Source: Variovorax sp. KK3 (GTDB lineage Bacteria; Pseudomonadota; Gammaproteobacteria; Burkholderiales; Burkholderiaceae_C). Taken from it: DNA of 64,000 bases. The translations under genes and the position numbers were made by a program. Shown here piece after piece: positions 42,664-52,222 of this stretch. Under the pieces are notes generated by a model that saw only the letters and a list, made by a program, of their open reading frames with translations, was not told the origin of the DNA and did no database searches. How positions within the stretch are numbered: the first letter of the stretch is position 1; each line of letters begins with the position of its first letter. Location: NCBI RefSeq assembly GCF_001984055.1, contig NZ_LYVO01000004.1:1-64000 (forward strand). Direction: 5' to 3'.

Positions 42664-44385
42664 TCACTGCATCGTCTTCAGGTTGCCGATGCGCACCAGC
42701 ATCTCGGTGAACATCTGCATGTCGGCATCGAGATCGACCACCTCCTTGAACTCCTTGGCGTTGTGCGCGGTGTACTTCTTGCCGGGCATGGCCGGGCCGA
42801 AGTTGATGGCGTTGGGCATCAGCTTGGCGGTGGTGCTGCCGGCGGTGGGCACCGGCTTGGCTTCGAGACCAGTGGTGTCGCCGTAGATGTTGAGCAGGGT
42901 CGAGAGCCAGGCGCCCTTGGGATCGCGGGCCATCCAGTCGCCCTGCTGGTAGTCGATGTCGACGGCGACCTGGTTCGCGGCGGCCCACGCCTTGATCTTG
43001 CCGTTGATCGATGACGTGAGCTCGGCGGGCGTGTTGCCGCGCGGCATGCGGACGTTGGCCGTGACTTCGAGCTTGCCGTCCTTTTCGCGAATGAGGTTGG
43101 GCGACATGGTCAGCGGGCCCATGAAGTCGTCCTTGTAGGCCACGCCCATCTTCTCGCCGAGGTAATCGAGGGCGTAGAGGCCGTTCAGGTAGCGGATGGC
43201 CTTGGCGTAGTGGTTGTCGGCCAGCGTGATGCCCGACTCTTGCAGGAAGAGCGCCAGGCGGGGCAACGGGTTCACGCCCTCCTCCGGCCGCGAGCCATGG
43301 GCCGAAACGCCCGTCACCTTGATGTCGATGGCATCGTTGGCGCGGGCGATGTCGATGCCGAACTTGCCGCCTTGGGTTTCGTACTTCTGGATGAAGGCTG
43401 CCTTCGCCGACTCGAGCCGGCTCGCGGCCTGCGCGAGGTCGCCGCCTTTCAGGGTCGCCGTGGCGGTTTGCGGCACCGCGTTGGCCGCGGCGGAGCCGGC
43501 CATTGCGGTGATGGCGGTCTGCGCGCCATCCGCGGCCTGCACCGGGAACAGCACGCGCAGCCCGCCCGAGCCTTTTTCGGCGACCACGGCCGGGTACTTG
43601 CTGTCGAGCACGATGTTGTAGTCGGGCAGCGTGGTCCGGTCGCGGTAGTACTTCATCGCGTCGCCACCGGTTTCCTCGGTCGTCTCGATCATCAGGCGGA
43701 TGGTGCGCGCGAGCGGCAGGCCGCTCTCGCGTACCGTCTTCATCGCGTAGAGCACGGCTGCGATGGAGCCCTTGTCGTCGATGGTGCCGCGCCCGTAGAG
43801 CATGTCGCCCACGCGGGTCATCTTGAACGGGTCGAGCCGGGTGCCGTCGTCGAGCACCCATTCCTCCAGCACCGCGGGCACCACGTCGGCATGGGTCAGG
43901 ATGCCGAATTCTTCGCTGCCGCGGCCCGGCAGCTTGACTTCGAAGATGCGGTTGTCGACGTTGCGGAACTGCAGGCCGAAGTCGATCGACATCTTCTCGA
44001 CCATCTGGCCGAACTCGACGATGGCCTTGCTCTCGTGCTGTGGCACCTTGTCGATGCGCACGGTGGGCAGGGCCACCATGGCATCGATGCTCGCGATCAC
44101 GGCGTCATGGTTGTGCAGGCGGTTGTACAGGCCCAGCAGGCGCGCGATGTTGGTGAGGTCGTCACCTTGGAGCGGCGCCTTCTTGCCGTAGGCCGCGACG
44201 CTGCGCGCGAGCTTCGGGTCGGCCTTCGCGGCCTGCGCGAGAAAGGCGCGGAAGTTCGGCGAAGGCTTGCCCTGCTGGGCCGCGACCAGCCGGTCGAGTT
44301 CGGGCTTCTTGAGGGTCTGGGCCGCGGCGGGCAGGCTGCACGCGAAGGCAAGGCCGAGGGAAAGAACGGACAGTGAAAGTTTCAT
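42664..44385 (-). CDS. Secreted M20-family metallopeptidase (dipeptidase-like)
   Basis: A 573-residue peptidase with a signal peptide (MKLSLSVLSLGLAFACSLPA, cleavage near AAAQ). M20 metal ligands and catalytic residues are His165 and Asp167 in ILTHADVVP, Asp203 in GRGTIDDKG and Glu237/Glu238 in ETTEETGG. The extra N-terminal region of about 130 residues and the insertion domain fit PepV/dipeptidase-like members. It should cleave dipeptides or N-acyl amino acids in the periplasm using zinc. GGAG lies 7 bp before the ATG, and a short palindrome lies just upstream. A TetR gene on the same strand ends 102 bp upstream. Confidence 0.87.
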   Translation of the reverse strand: MKLSLSVLSLGLAFACSLPAAAQTLKKPELDRLVAAQQGKPSPNFRAFLAQAAKADPKLARSVAAYGKKAPLQGDDLTNIARLLGLYNRLHNHDAVIASIDAMVALPTVRIDKVPQHESKAIVEFGQMVEKMSIDFGLQFRNVDNRIFEVKLPGRGSEEFGILTHADVVPAVLEEWVLDDGTRLDPFKMTRVGDMLYGRGTIDDKGSIAAVLYAMKTVRESGLPLARTIRLMIETTEETGGDAMKYYRDRTTLPDYNIVLDSKYPAVVAEKGSGGLRVLFPVQAADGAQTAITAMAGSAAANAVPQTATATLKGGDLAQAASRLESAKAAFIQKYETQGGKFGIDIARANDAIDIKVTGVSAHGSRPEEGVNPLPRLALFLQESGITLADNHYAKAIRYLNGLYALDYLGEKMGVAYKDDFMGPLTMSPNLIREKDGKLEVTANVRMPRGNTPAELTSSINGKIKAWAAANQVAVDIDYQQGDWMARDPKGAWLSTLLNIYGDTTGLEAKPVPTAGSTTAKLMPNAINFGPAMPGKKYTAHNAKEFKEVVDLDADMQMFTEMLVRIGNLKTMQ

Positions 44386-44397
44386 CGGAAGCTCCAG

Positions 44398-44413
44398 CGG
44401 ACCGAAGGGTCCG
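44398..44413. promoter_or_regulatory. Short palindrome upstream of the M20 peptidase gene
   Basis: CGGACC-GAAG-GGTCCG is a 6-bp perfect inverted repeat 12 bp upstream of the peptidase ATG. It could be an operator, or a terminator-like hairpin for the preceding TetR gene; there is no T-run. Confidence 0.35.
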
Positions 44414-44487
44414 CAGCCAGGAAAAGCCGCGAGTCTACGCAGACTAGACGCCAGGCGGCGCCGGGCAGCAATGGGCCGGCGAGCGGC

Positions 44488-45135
44488 TCAACCGGCCGGC
44501 GCCGTGATGCCGAACAGCGAATCGATGGCCGCCCGTGCATCGTTGCGCAGTGCGTCGACAGCCTGCTCGTCGCCCGACAGATGGCGCAGAAGATATTGCT
44601 GGAACAGGCCGTCGAAGAGCGCATAGAGCACCGAAGGCGCCAGCGGCATCGGCACGCCGGCGAGTTCGGAGAAACGGGTCAGGACGCGCACGACCATGTT
44701 CTCCAGGCTCTTGTCGATGGCCGTCACGTCGGCGCGGAAGGCGTCTTCGAACAATGCCTGCGCGCGCAGGTCGTACCACAGGCGGTGCATGTGGGCCTCG
44801 TTGCGCAGCGTGTCGCCGAGCGCCAGCAGGAAGCCGTCCATCATCTCGCCGTAGCTGGCCGCGTCGGCGGTGACGCGGTCGTAGCGGGTGACGCAGCGTG
44901 CCTTGTACTGGCGCACGCTGCAGACGATCAGGTCGACCTTGTCGCTGAAGTAGTAGTGCAGTACGCCGTGGGAGAACACCGAGTTCTGCGCGATCTCGCG
45001 AAGGCTGGTGCGGGCGTAGCCCAAGGTGGCCAGCGTCTGCAGCGCCGCTTCACCGAGCTGGGCGCGGCGCTCGGCAAACTTGTCGTCACGCGCGCGGGGC
45101 ACGCGATCTGCCTGCTTTTCCCTGGGTGAAGCCAT
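44488..45135 (-). CDS. TetR-family transcriptional regulator
   Basis: A 215-residue TetR protein with the N-terminal helix-turn-helix LGYARTSLREIAQNSVFSHG and HYYFSDKVDLIVCSV. A C-terminal ligand domain follows (YDLRAQALFEDAFRADVTAI). The tyrosine pair and SHGVLHYYF pattern resemble BetI-like members. It precedes the M20 peptidase on the same strand and may control it through the palindrome at 44398-44413, but that is inferred. The 154 bp between it and the FtsH-like gene hold no recognisable element. Confidence 0.88.
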   Translation of the reverse strand: MASPREKQADRVPRARDDKFAERRAQLGEAALQTLATLGYARTSLREIAQNSVFSHGVLHYYFSDKVDLIVCSVRQYKARCVTRYDRVTADAASYGEMMDGFLLALGDTLRNEAHMHRLWYDLRAQALFEDAFRADVTAIDKSLENMVVRVLTRFSELAGVPMPLAPSVLYALFDGLFQQYLLRHLSGDEQAVDALRNDARAAIDSLFGITAPAG

Positions 45136-45289
45136 GTTCGAGAGACGCTAGTCGGGGGGGGCGAGACAGGATAGCACGCGGCACGTCAGTTGCGGCCCCC
45201 GAGCAGCAGGCGTCGCCACGTCCCGGAGCGCCCTGCCCGACGACCCGCCGCTGTCGGCGAGCGGACCCAAAACGACGCGCGCCCCGGCC

Positions 45290-47155
45290 TCAGGCGGCCA
45301 GCGCCAGCGGGGCGCGCTGGGCAACCAGTTCTTGCACGCGCTCGCCGGACACCGTCTCGTTGGCCAGCAGTTCATCGGCAATCGCGTCCAGCGCGCCGCG
45401 GTGCGTGCGCATGAGTTGCTGGCATTGCAAGTTGAGGCCGTCGAGCATGCGGTTGGCCTGGCGCACAGCCACGGCGATCTGGCGCGACGCGTGCTGAGCC
45501 GGCAGGGCACCGATGCTGAACAAGGCGCCGTCTTCGCCGAAACCGTAGCGGCCCACCATGTCGAGCGCCAGCTTGGAGGCCTGCTGAAGATCCTGGCTCG
45601 CGCCGCTGGAGGCCTCGTCGAACACCGCCAGCTCGGCGTTGCGCCCGCCCAGCAGCATCTGGATGTGCTTTTCCATGTCGCTGCGCAGCACCAGGGTCTG
45701 GTCTTCCTCTTGTGTGACCAGCGTCACGCCGAGCGCGCCGCCGCGCGGCAGGATGGTGACCTTCTCGACTTTTCCGTAGCCCAGCACGGCGGACACCAGC
45801 GCATGCCCCGCTTCGTGCACGGCGATGTAGCGGCGCTCGCGCTCGCGCAAGGCACGCTCTGCGCCGTTGAGTTCGCCGATGCGCGTGGTCTCGATGGCTT
45901 CCATCAGGTGGCCCATGGCCACGCTGCGGCTGCCGGCGCGCGCGGCGACCAGCGCGGCGTGGTTGACGATGTGCGCGATGGTGGCGGGCGACAGGCCGGT
46001 GGTCAGGCGGGCGAGCTGGTCGTGGTCGATGTCGCCCTCGGTGCGCAGCTTGCCCGCGTACAGGCGGAAGATGGCCCCGCGGTCGCGCACGTCCGGCAGC
46101 TTGACGTGAACGCGGCGGTCGAAGCGACCTTCACGCAGCAGCGCCTCGTCGAGGTTGTCGGCGAGGTTGGTGGCGCCGACGACGATCACGCCCTCGTTGG
46201 CTTCGAAGCCATCCATCTCCACCAGCAGCTGGTTGATGATGCGGTTGCTCTCCGATTCGGCCGGGCCGGCGCCGGAGGACGTGCGCTTGGCGATGCCGTC
46301 GATCTCGTCGATGAACAGGATGCAGGGGGCGTTCTTGCGGGCCGTTTCGAACAGCTTCTTGACCTTCTGCACGCCGACGCCATAGAACTTGGACGTGAAC
46401 TCGCTGCCGTTGGTCGCGATGAAACGCGCGCCGCATTCGCCGGCGAGCGCCTTGGCGAGCAGGGTCTTGCCCACGCCGGGGCCGCCCAGCATCAGCACGC
46501 CGCACGGGGCGCGCGCGCCGATGTCGCGGTAGCGGCTGGAGTCCTTCAGGTAGTCGACGATGTCCTGCAGCGCGTGCTTGGCCTCGCCGGCGCCGATGAC
46601 GTCGCCGAAGCCGATGCCGGCCGGCTTCTCGACGACCTTGGCGCCGCCGCCGATGCTGTCGCGCATGGCGTAGACGATCAATGCGAGCAGAAAGAAGGGT
46701 AAGAAGATGCCGGCCAGGTCGCGGGCGGTCGCAAGCGCGCGCTTGTCGTCGGCCGGTGCGCCCACGGTGCTGTCGGGCAGCACGAAGAGCTGGAAGGGAT
46801 GCGCCCCGGCCGTCTTGGCTTCGGCCACCACCAGCGAGGCGAAGGAGCCGCGGCCATCGACCACGAAGTAGCGCTCGCCGCCGGCCGCCGACACCAGCAG
46901 GGCGTGGGGCGCCATGCCCACCGCTTCGATGCGGCCGTCGCGCAGGTCGCGCAACAGCGAGGAGCCGTCTTTTTCGACGCCGGTCCAGTCCTTGGGTGAC
47001 TGCCGCATGTCGTGCGCGGCACCGCCCAGCGATGGCTCGGGAGCCGTGTCGCGCTGGTAGACGAAGAAGATGGCGATGAGCATTGCCACGCCAAGGGCCG
47101 TGGCAACGATGAGGCGACTGGTTTTCGACCGGATGAATCGATGGAATTGCTTCAT
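45290..47155 (-). CDS. FtsH-like membrane AAA protease, divergent paralogue
   Basis: A 621-residue protein with FtsH topology: membrane helices at about 14-33 and 147-164 flanking a periplasmic loop. The AAA domain has Walker A GGPGVGKT (224-231), Walker B FIDEID (281-286) and REGRFDRRV. The zinc site is HEAGH (447-451) with third ligand candidate Asp522 in SSGASQDL, so the protease looks active. Differences from canonical FtsH include TGLSPATIAHIVNHAAL in place of TGADLANLVNEAA, pore region KFYGVGVQ and LLGGRNAEL in place of LGGRAAEE. It is probably a specialised second copy, the essential FtsH being encoded elsewhere. Confidence 0.88.
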   Translation of the reverse strand: MKQFHRFIRSKTSRLIVATALGVAMLIAIFFVYQRDTAPEPSLGGAAHDMRQSPKDWTGVEKDGSSLLRDLRDGRIEAVGMAPHALLVSAAGGERYFVVDGRGSFASLVVAEAKTAGAHPFQLFVLPDSTVGAPADDKRALATARDLAGIFLPFFLLALIVYAMRDSIGGGAKVVEKPAGIGFGDVIGAGEAKHALQDIVDYLKDSSRYRDIGARAPCGVLMLGGPGVGKTLLAKALAGECGARFIATNGSEFTSKFYGVGVQKVKKLFETARKNAPCILFIDEIDGIAKRTSSGAGPAESESNRIINQLLVEMDGFEANEGVIVVGATNLADNLDEALLREGRFDRRVHVKLPDVRDRGAIFRLYAGKLRTEGDIDHDQLARLTTGLSPATIAHIVNHAALVAARAGSRSVAMGHLMEAIETTRIGELNGAERALRERERRYIAVHEAGHALVSAVLGYGKVEKVTILPRGGALGVTLVTQEEDQTLVLRSDMEKHIQMLLGGRNAELAVFDEASSGASQDLQQASKLALDMVGRYGFGEDGALFSIGALPAQHASRQIAVAVRQANRMLDGLNLQCQQLMRTHRGALDAIADELLANETVSGERVQELVAQRAPLALAA

Positions 47156-47330
47156 GGGAATCAGGCAGGGCGGCGCGGATGCTAGGCCAAGAACGCCGTC
47201 GTTGTGCGCCTTGTCCTACACGACGCCAGGTAACTGCCCTCGACCGTGCATTACTGCGCGCCCGTGCCGACACCCCTTGGAACTCTTTGGTCGTCGAATC
47301 CCCCGCCCTTCGAGCCGGGCGGAATGCGGG

Positions 47331-48227
47331 TCACCCCGCCTTCTGTACCAGCTTGATCACGCTCGAGAAGTCCAGCGCACCATGCCCCGCCAGGCTGTGC
47401 GCTGCATAAAGGCTGCGCGCCAGCCCGCCCAGCGGCGTGGCCGCCCGCACGGACGCGGCGTTCTCTTGCGCCAGGCCCAGGTCCTTGAGCATCAGGTCGG
47501 TGCCGAAGCCGCCCGCATAGCCCTTGGAGGCCGGCGCGTTCTCCATGACGCCCGGCAGCGGGTTGTATTTTTCGAGCGCCCAGTTGCCGCCCGAACTGCG
47601 GCGCATGATCTCCGACAGCACCTTCGGGTCGAGGCCGTTGGCCACGCCCAGCGCGATCGCCTCGGAGGTGCCGATCATCAAGATGCCGAGCAGCATGTTG
47701 TTGCAGATCTTGGCGGTCTGGCCGGCACCCGCCTCGCCGGCATGGAAGATGTTGGCGCCCATCTTCTCGAGCACCGGACGCGCACGCTCCAGGTCGGCCG
47801 CGGCGCCGCCCACCATGAAGGTCAGCGTGCCGGCGATCGCGCCGCCGGTGCCGCCCGACACCGGCGCATCGATGACTGCCACGCCGCGCTTCGCACCGGC
47901 CTGCGCCACCTTGCGCGAAGTGGCGGCGGCGATGGTGCTGCTGTCGATGACGAGCGTGCCAGGCGTGATGCGATCCAGCAGGCCGGGCCGGCCTTCGCCT
48001 CCGAAGAAGAGCGATTCCACGTGCTGGCTGGCGGGCAGCATGCTGATCACCACCTCGGCGCCGTCGAGGGTGTCGGCGGCCGACGCGGCGATGGCCACGC
48101 CCTCGGCAGCCAGCCTGCCGCAGGCTTCGACCGAGAGGTCGAAGGCGCTGAGCGCGTGGCCGGCCTTGTGCAGGTTGAGCGCCATGGGGCCGCCCATGTT
48201 GCCCAGGCCGATGAAAGCGATCTTCAT
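47331..48227 (-). CDS. mmsB: 3-hydroxyisobutyrate dehydrogenase
   Basis: A 298-residue beta-hydroxyacid dehydrogenase. The Rossmann motif is IGLGNMGGPMALNL (7-12 GxGxxG), the substrate motif DAPVSGGTGGA, and the catalytic Lys lies in GQTAKICNNMLLG. The C-terminal KGYAGGFGTDLMLKDLGLA is typical of HIBADH. It oxidises 3-hydroxyisobutyrate to methylmalonate semialdehyde in valine breakdown. It is the last gene of the four-gene operon, 34 bp after the hydrolase, with GGAGA before its ATG. Confidence 0.93.
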   Translation of the reverse strand: MKIAFIGLGNMGGPMALNLHKAGHALSAFDLSVEACGRLAAEGVAIAASAADTLDGAEVVISMLPASQHVESLFFGGEGRPGLLDRITPGTLVIDSSTIAAATSRKVAQAGAKRGVAVIDAPVSGGTGGAIAGTLTFMVGGAAADLERARPVLEKMGANIFHAGEAGAGQTAKICNNMLLGILMIGTSEAIALGVANGLDPKVLSEIMRRSSGGNWALEKYNPLPGVMENAPASKGYAGGFGTDLMLKDLGLAQENAASVRAATPLGGLARSLYAAHSLAGHGALDFSSVIKLVQKAG

Positions 48228-48261
48228 GTCGTTGTCTCCGTTGTTCGTTGATTGAATGAGT

Positions 48262-49377
48262 TCAGGCGAGGCGGGCCAGCTCGGCGGGCATCTCGCTGCG
48301 CGGGCGCAGGTGGTCCTCGACGAAGGCGGACGTGACCTCCTCCAGCGTGGCCGGGCTCCACTTCGGGTTGCGGTCTTTTTCGATGAGGAGCGCGCGGATG
48401 CCTTCGGCGAAGTCCTTGTTCGCGCAGAAGCCGAGCGAGGCCTGGTACTCCAGGCGAAACACCTCCGCGAGCGACATGCGCGTCACGCGCTGCCAGAGCG
48501 CGAAGGAAACGGCCGCCGTGCTGGGCGCGCCCTTCGCGAAAGTCTGGGCAGCGGTCTGCAGCCAGGGGTCGTCGGACGTCAGTGCGCGCAGGCGCCCGGC
48601 GATTTCCAGCAGGTCGTCGCCGGCCATCAGGGCGTTGATGGTGTCGAAGTGCTGGCGCAGCCTGGAAGCCGGCGGCTCCGCACCCTCGCCGGCCCGGGCC
48701 AGCAGGCGCGACAGCGTGGCGCGATCGGCTGCGCTGTCACCCCGCCACCGGGCAGCGGCGATCGCTTCGAGCACCTGCGCCTTGCGCTCATGCGGCACCA
48801 GGATGTCCGCAAGGCCGCAGAAGATGGTGTCTGCCGCGTTGAGAGGTGCCGCGGTGAACGCCAGGAAAAGCCCGACGCGCCCCGGCATGCGCCGCAGGAA
48901 CCAGCTGCCGCCCACGTCGGGATATAGGCCGATGTTGATCTCGGGCATGGCGACGCGGCTCTGCAGCGTCACCACGCGGTGCGAGGCGCCGGCCATCAGG
49001 CCCACGCCGCCGCCCATCACGATGCCGTGCCCCCAGCACAGCACGGGCTTGGGAAAGGTGTGGATCAGGTGATCGAGCTCGTATTCTTCGCGAAAGAAGT
49101 CTTCCGCGTAGGTGTTGCGGGCCGGGCCGCAGTCCCGCAGCGTCTGGTAGAGCTGGCGCAGGTCGCCGCCGGCGCAGAAGGCCTTTTCACCCGAGGCTTG
49201 CAGCAGCACGCCTGCGACGGACGCGTCCTGGGCCCATTCGCGCAGCTTCGGCGTGAGCAGGCGAACCATGTCCATCGACAGCGAGTTGAGCGACGCAGGC
49301 GAGTTGAGGGTGGCCACGCCGAAGCGCTTGCCGTTGGCGGAGGGGATGGAGTCGAAGAGAACTACGGGGTCGGTCAT
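48262..49377 (-). CDS. 3-hydroxyisobutyryl-CoA hydrolase (enoyl-CoA hydratase/isomerase family)
   Basis: A 371-residue crotonase-fold protein. Length and the motifs GEKAFCAGGDLRQLY, GHGIVMGGGVGLM and MPEINIGLYPDVGGSWFL identify the HIBYL-CoA hydrolase branch rather than a plain hydratase (about 260 residues). It releases CoA from 3-hydroxyisobutyryl-CoA, feeding MmsB. The start at ATG 49377 fits the family N-terminus; the long upstream frame overlaps the acyl-CoA dehydrogenase gene and is spurious. It lies 32 bp after that gene. Confidence 0.9.
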   Translation of the reverse strand: MTDPVVLFDSIPSANGKRFGVATLNSPASLNSLSMDMVRLLTPKLREWAQDASVAGVLLQASGEKAFCAGGDLRQLYQTLRDCGPARNTYAEDFFREEYELDHLIHTFPKPVLCWGHGIVMGGGVGLMAGASHRVVTLQSRVAMPEINIGLYPDVGGSWFLRRMPGRVGLFLAFTAAPLNAADTIFCGLADILVPHERKAQVLEAIAAARWRGDSAADRATLSRLLARAGEGAEPPASRLRQHFDTINALMAGDDLLEIAGRLRALTSDDPWLQTAAQTFAKGAPSTAAVSFALWQRVTRMSLAEVFRLEYQASLGFCANKDFAEGIRALLIEKDRNPKWSPATLEEVTSAFVEDHLRPRSEMPAELARLA

Positions 49378-49409
49378 ACGGCAAAGATACAGGCTTGCAG
49401 GCTCGTGCT

Positions 49410-50564
49410 TCAGCGGATGTCGCTGTCGCCTTCGAGCAGTTTGCGCGAGACGATCACCCGCATGATCTCGTTGGTACCTTCGAGGATCTGGTGCACGCGC
49501 GTATCGCGCACCAGCCGCTCGAGCGGGAATTCGCCCAGGTAGCCGTAGCCGCCATGCAGTTGCAGCGCATCGTTGCAGACGTTGAAGCCGGCATCGGTGG
49601 CGAAGCGCTTGGCCATTGCGCAATAGGTGCTGGCATCGGCATGGCCGGCGTCGAGGCGGCTGGCCGCCAGTCGCACCATCTGGCGCGCTGCCACCAGCTC
49701 CGTCGCCATGTCGGCCAGCTTGAACTGCAGGGCCTGGAAGCTGGCGAGCGGCTTGCCGAACTGTTGGCGGTCGTGCAGGTAGCGGCGGGCCGCATCGAAC
49801 GCGCCCTGCGCCGCGCCCACCGAGCAGGTCGCGATGTTGATGCGCCCGCCGTCCAGGCCCTTCATGGCGATGCGGAAGCCCTCGCCTTCGCTGCCCAGCA
49901 GGTTTTCGGCGGGCACGCGCACGTTGTCGAAGCTGATGGTACGGGTGGGCTGGCTGTTCCAGCCCATCTTGTGCTCTTTCTTGCCGTAAGCGATACCCGG
50001 CGCATCGGCCGGCACCGCGAAGGCCGAGATGCCCCCCGCCCCGCCGCCGCCCGTGCGCGCCATCAGCACCAGCACGTCGGTGGAGCCCGCGCCGGAAATG
50101 AAGGCCTTGTTGCCGTTGATGACGTACTCGCCGTCTTTCAGCTCGGCCCGCGTCTTGAGCGAGCCCGCGTCGGAACCCGCGCCCGGTTCGGTCAGGCAGT
50201 ACGAGGCCAACTTGCGCCCGCTCGTGAGGTCGGCACCCCAGCGCTCGCACACCGCCGGCGTGCCCCAGGTGCCGAGCATCCAGGTCGCCATGTTGTGAAT
50301 GGTGATGAAGGCGGTGGTCGACGGGTCGACGGCCGCCATCTCCTCGAACACCAGCGCGGCGTCGAGGCGCGGGAGCGCGAGGCCCTCGACGCGCTCGGGC
50401 GCATAGAGCCCGCAGAACCCCAGCTCGCCGGCCTTGGCGATCGCCTCCTTGGGAAAGATGGCTTCCGCATCCCAGCGGGCAGCGTGCGGCGCGAATTCGG
50501 CCAGTGCGAACTCGCGCGCCGTGTGGGCGAAGGCGCGCTGCTCTTCGGAAAGTTCGAAGTCCAT
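49410..50564 (-). CDS. Acyl-CoA dehydrogenase, probably isobutyryl-CoA dehydrogenase
   Basis: A 384-residue FAD flavoprotein. Motifs YCLTEPGAGSDAGSLKT and QLHGGYGYLGEFPLERLVRD are present, and the catalytic base candidate is Glu362 in ILEGTNEI. Its place between mmsA and 3-hydroxyisobutyryl-CoA hydrolase makes isobutyryl-CoA (valine pathway) the probable substrate, as in ACAD8-like enzymes; short branched acyl-CoAs are an alternative. It starts 10 bp after the mmsA stop. Confidence 0.9.
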   Translation of the reverse strand: MDFELSEEQRAFAHTAREFALAEFAPHAARWDAEAIFPKEAIAKAGELGFCGLYAPERVEGLALPRLDAALVFEEMAAVDPSTTAFITIHNMATWMLGTWGTPAVCERWGADLTSGRKLASYCLTEPGAGSDAGSLKTRAELKDGEYVINGNKAFISGAGSTDVLVLMARTGGGGAGGISAFAVPADAPGIAYGKKEHKMGWNSQPTRTISFDNVRVPAENLLGSEGEGFRIAMKGLDGGRINIATCSVGAAQGAFDAARRYLHDRQQFGKPLASFQALQFKLADMATELVAARQMVRLAASRLDAGHADASTYCAMAKRFATDAGFNVCNDALQLHGGYGYLGEFPLERLVRDTRVHQILEGTNEIMRVIVSRKLLEGDSDIR

Positions 50565-50574
50565 GCAGCCGAGG

Positions 50575-52095
50575 TTATTTCAGGCTGATGGTGGTGTTGA
50601 GGCCGTGCGCCGTGTCGTCGTCGAACCAGCGCGCGGTGACGGTCTTGGTCTGCGTGTAGAACAGCACGACCTGCTTGCCGTAGGGCCCCAGATCGCCGAG
50701 CTTGGAGGCGCGCGAACCGGTGAAGGAGAACATCGGCACCGGCACCGGGATCGGCACGTTGATGCCGACCTGCCCCACGTCGATGTCTTCCTGGAAGCGG
50801 CGCGCCGCCGCACCGGACTGCGTGAAGATGGCCGTGCCGTTGCCGTTCGGGTTGGCGTTGATCATCTCGATTGCCTCGTCGATGCTGTCAGCGCCGGCCA
50901 GGCACAGCACGGGGCCGAAAATTTCCTGGTCGTAGATCGTCATGCCAGGCTTGACGCCCGAGAAGATCGTCGGGCCGACGAAGTTGCCCTTTTCGTACCC
51001 GGGCACGCTGTGCTTGCGCCCGTCCAGCTCCAGCTTGGCGCCTTCGGCCACGCCGCGGTCGATGAGGCCAGTGACGCGGTCGTGGGCTGCGCAGGAAACC
51101 AGCGGCCCCACGTCCACGCCCTTCTCGATGCCTGCGCCCACCTTGAGGCCCTTGGACTTCTCGACCAGGTCGGGGATCCACTTGCGGGCATCGCCCACCA
51201 GCACCGCGACCGACACGGCCATGCAGCGTTGGCCAGCCGCGCCGAAGCTCGCGCCCAGCAGCGCGTTCAGCGATTGCTCCTTGTGCGCGTCGGGCATCAC
51301 GATGGCGTGGTTCTTCGCGCCCATCATGCATTGCACGCGCTTGCCGGCCAGCGTGGCACGGTTGTAGACGTGCGTGCCGACCTTGGTGGAGCCGACGAAG
51401 GAGATCGCCTTGATGTCCTGGTGGTCGCAGATGGCGTTGACCACCGCCTCGCCGCCGTGCACGACGTTGAGCACGCCCGGCGGGATGCCGGCTTCGAGCG
51501 CCAGCTCGCACAGGCGCATCGTCACCATCGGGTCCTGCTCGGAGGGCTTCAGAACGAAGGTGTTGCCGGTGACGATGGCCATCGGGAACATCCACAGCGG
51601 GATCATGGCCGGGAAGTTGAAGGGCGTGATGCCTGCGCACACGCCCAGCGGCTGCAGCAATGTGTACGTGTCGACGCCGTTGGCCACGTTGTTGGCCAGC
51701 TCGCCCAGCTGCAGGTTGCCGATGCCGGCGGCGTGCTCGACCACCTCGAGGCCGCGGAACACGTCGCCTTCGGCATCGGGCAGCGTCTTGCCCTGCTCGG
51801 CCGTGAGGATGGCGGCCAGCTCGCCCATGTGCTCGCGAATCAGCTGCTGGTACTTGAGGAAGATGCGTGCGCGGGCGCCGATGGCGGTCTTGCGCCAGGT
51901 CTTGAAGGCGTCCTTGGCCGAGGCGACGGCTGCATCGACCTCGGCCTGCGTCGCGAAGGGCACGCGCGCGAGCACCTCCTGCGTGGCGGGGTTGACGATG
52001 TCACGCCATTCGCTCGTCTTCGATTCGACGAACTGGCCGCCGATCAGCAGCTTGACGGTGGCGACCTGGGTGGCGGGCGTGGTGGTGGCGTCCAT
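50575..52095 (-). CDS. mmsA: CoA-acylating methylmalonate-semialdehyde dehydrogenase
   Basis: A 506-residue aldehyde dehydrogenase. The catalytic Cys291 lies in [12 protein letters not shown], the NAD-binding region in [16 protein letters not shown] and [10 protein letters not shown]. The CoA-dependent MmsA subtype is recognised by [20 protein letters not shown] near the C-terminus. It converts methylmalonate semialdehyde to propionyl-CoA, the last step of valine catabolism. It is the first gene of the operon, with GGAGAC before ATG 52095, and diverges from a LysR gene. In-frame upstream extension towards 52689 overlaps the LysR gene and is rejected. Confidence 0.94.
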   Translation of the reverse strand: MDATTTPATQVATVKLLIGGQFVESKTSEWRDIVNPATQEVLARVPFATQAEVDAAVASAKDAFKTWRKTAIGARARIFLKYQQLIREHMGELAAILTAEQGKTLPDAEGDVFRGLEVVEHAAGIGNLQLGELANNVANGVDTYTLLQPLGVCAGITPFNFPAMIPLWMFPMAIVTGNTFVLKPSEQDPMVTMRLCELALEAGIPPGVLNVVHGGEAVVNAICDHQDIKAISFVGSTKVGTHVYNRATLAGKRVQCMMGAKNHAIVMPDAHKEQSLNALLGASFGAAGQRCMAVSVAVLVGDARKWIPDLVEKSKGLKVGAGIEKGVDVGPLVSCAAHDRVTGLIDRGVAEGAKLELDGRKHSVPGYEKGNFVGPTIFSGVKPGMTIYDQEIFGPVLCLAGADSIDEAIEMINANPNGNGTAIFTQSGAAARRFQEDIDVGQVGINVPIPVPVPMFSFTGSRASKLGDLGPYGKQVVLFYTQTKTVTARWFDDDTAHGLNTTISLK

Positions 52096-52160
52096 GAACT
52101 TGTCTCCTGTTGAAGGCCGGGTGCGGGATCCGATGAGGAATCGCTCTGGGAGCCATCCTA

Positions 52161-52222
52161 GCTTTGCACTTTTGCCGTAGCAATAGACAAATACGCATTC
52201 ACGATCTGCATAATTGCAAAGC
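52161..52222. promoter_or_regulatory. Divergent promoter region with distant inverted repeat (mmsA/LysR)
   Basis: GCTTTGCA at 52161-52168 is the exact reverse complement of TGCAAAGC at 52215-52222. The arms are separated by 46 bp and the second abuts the LysR ATG. Paired half-sites at this distance in a divergent LysR region fit recognition and activation sites or a looped complex. Confidence 0.5.

Noticed and set aside
47156..47330. Gap between the FtsH-like gene and mmsB
   Set aside because: Examined for small genes, terminators or RNA; nothing convincing.
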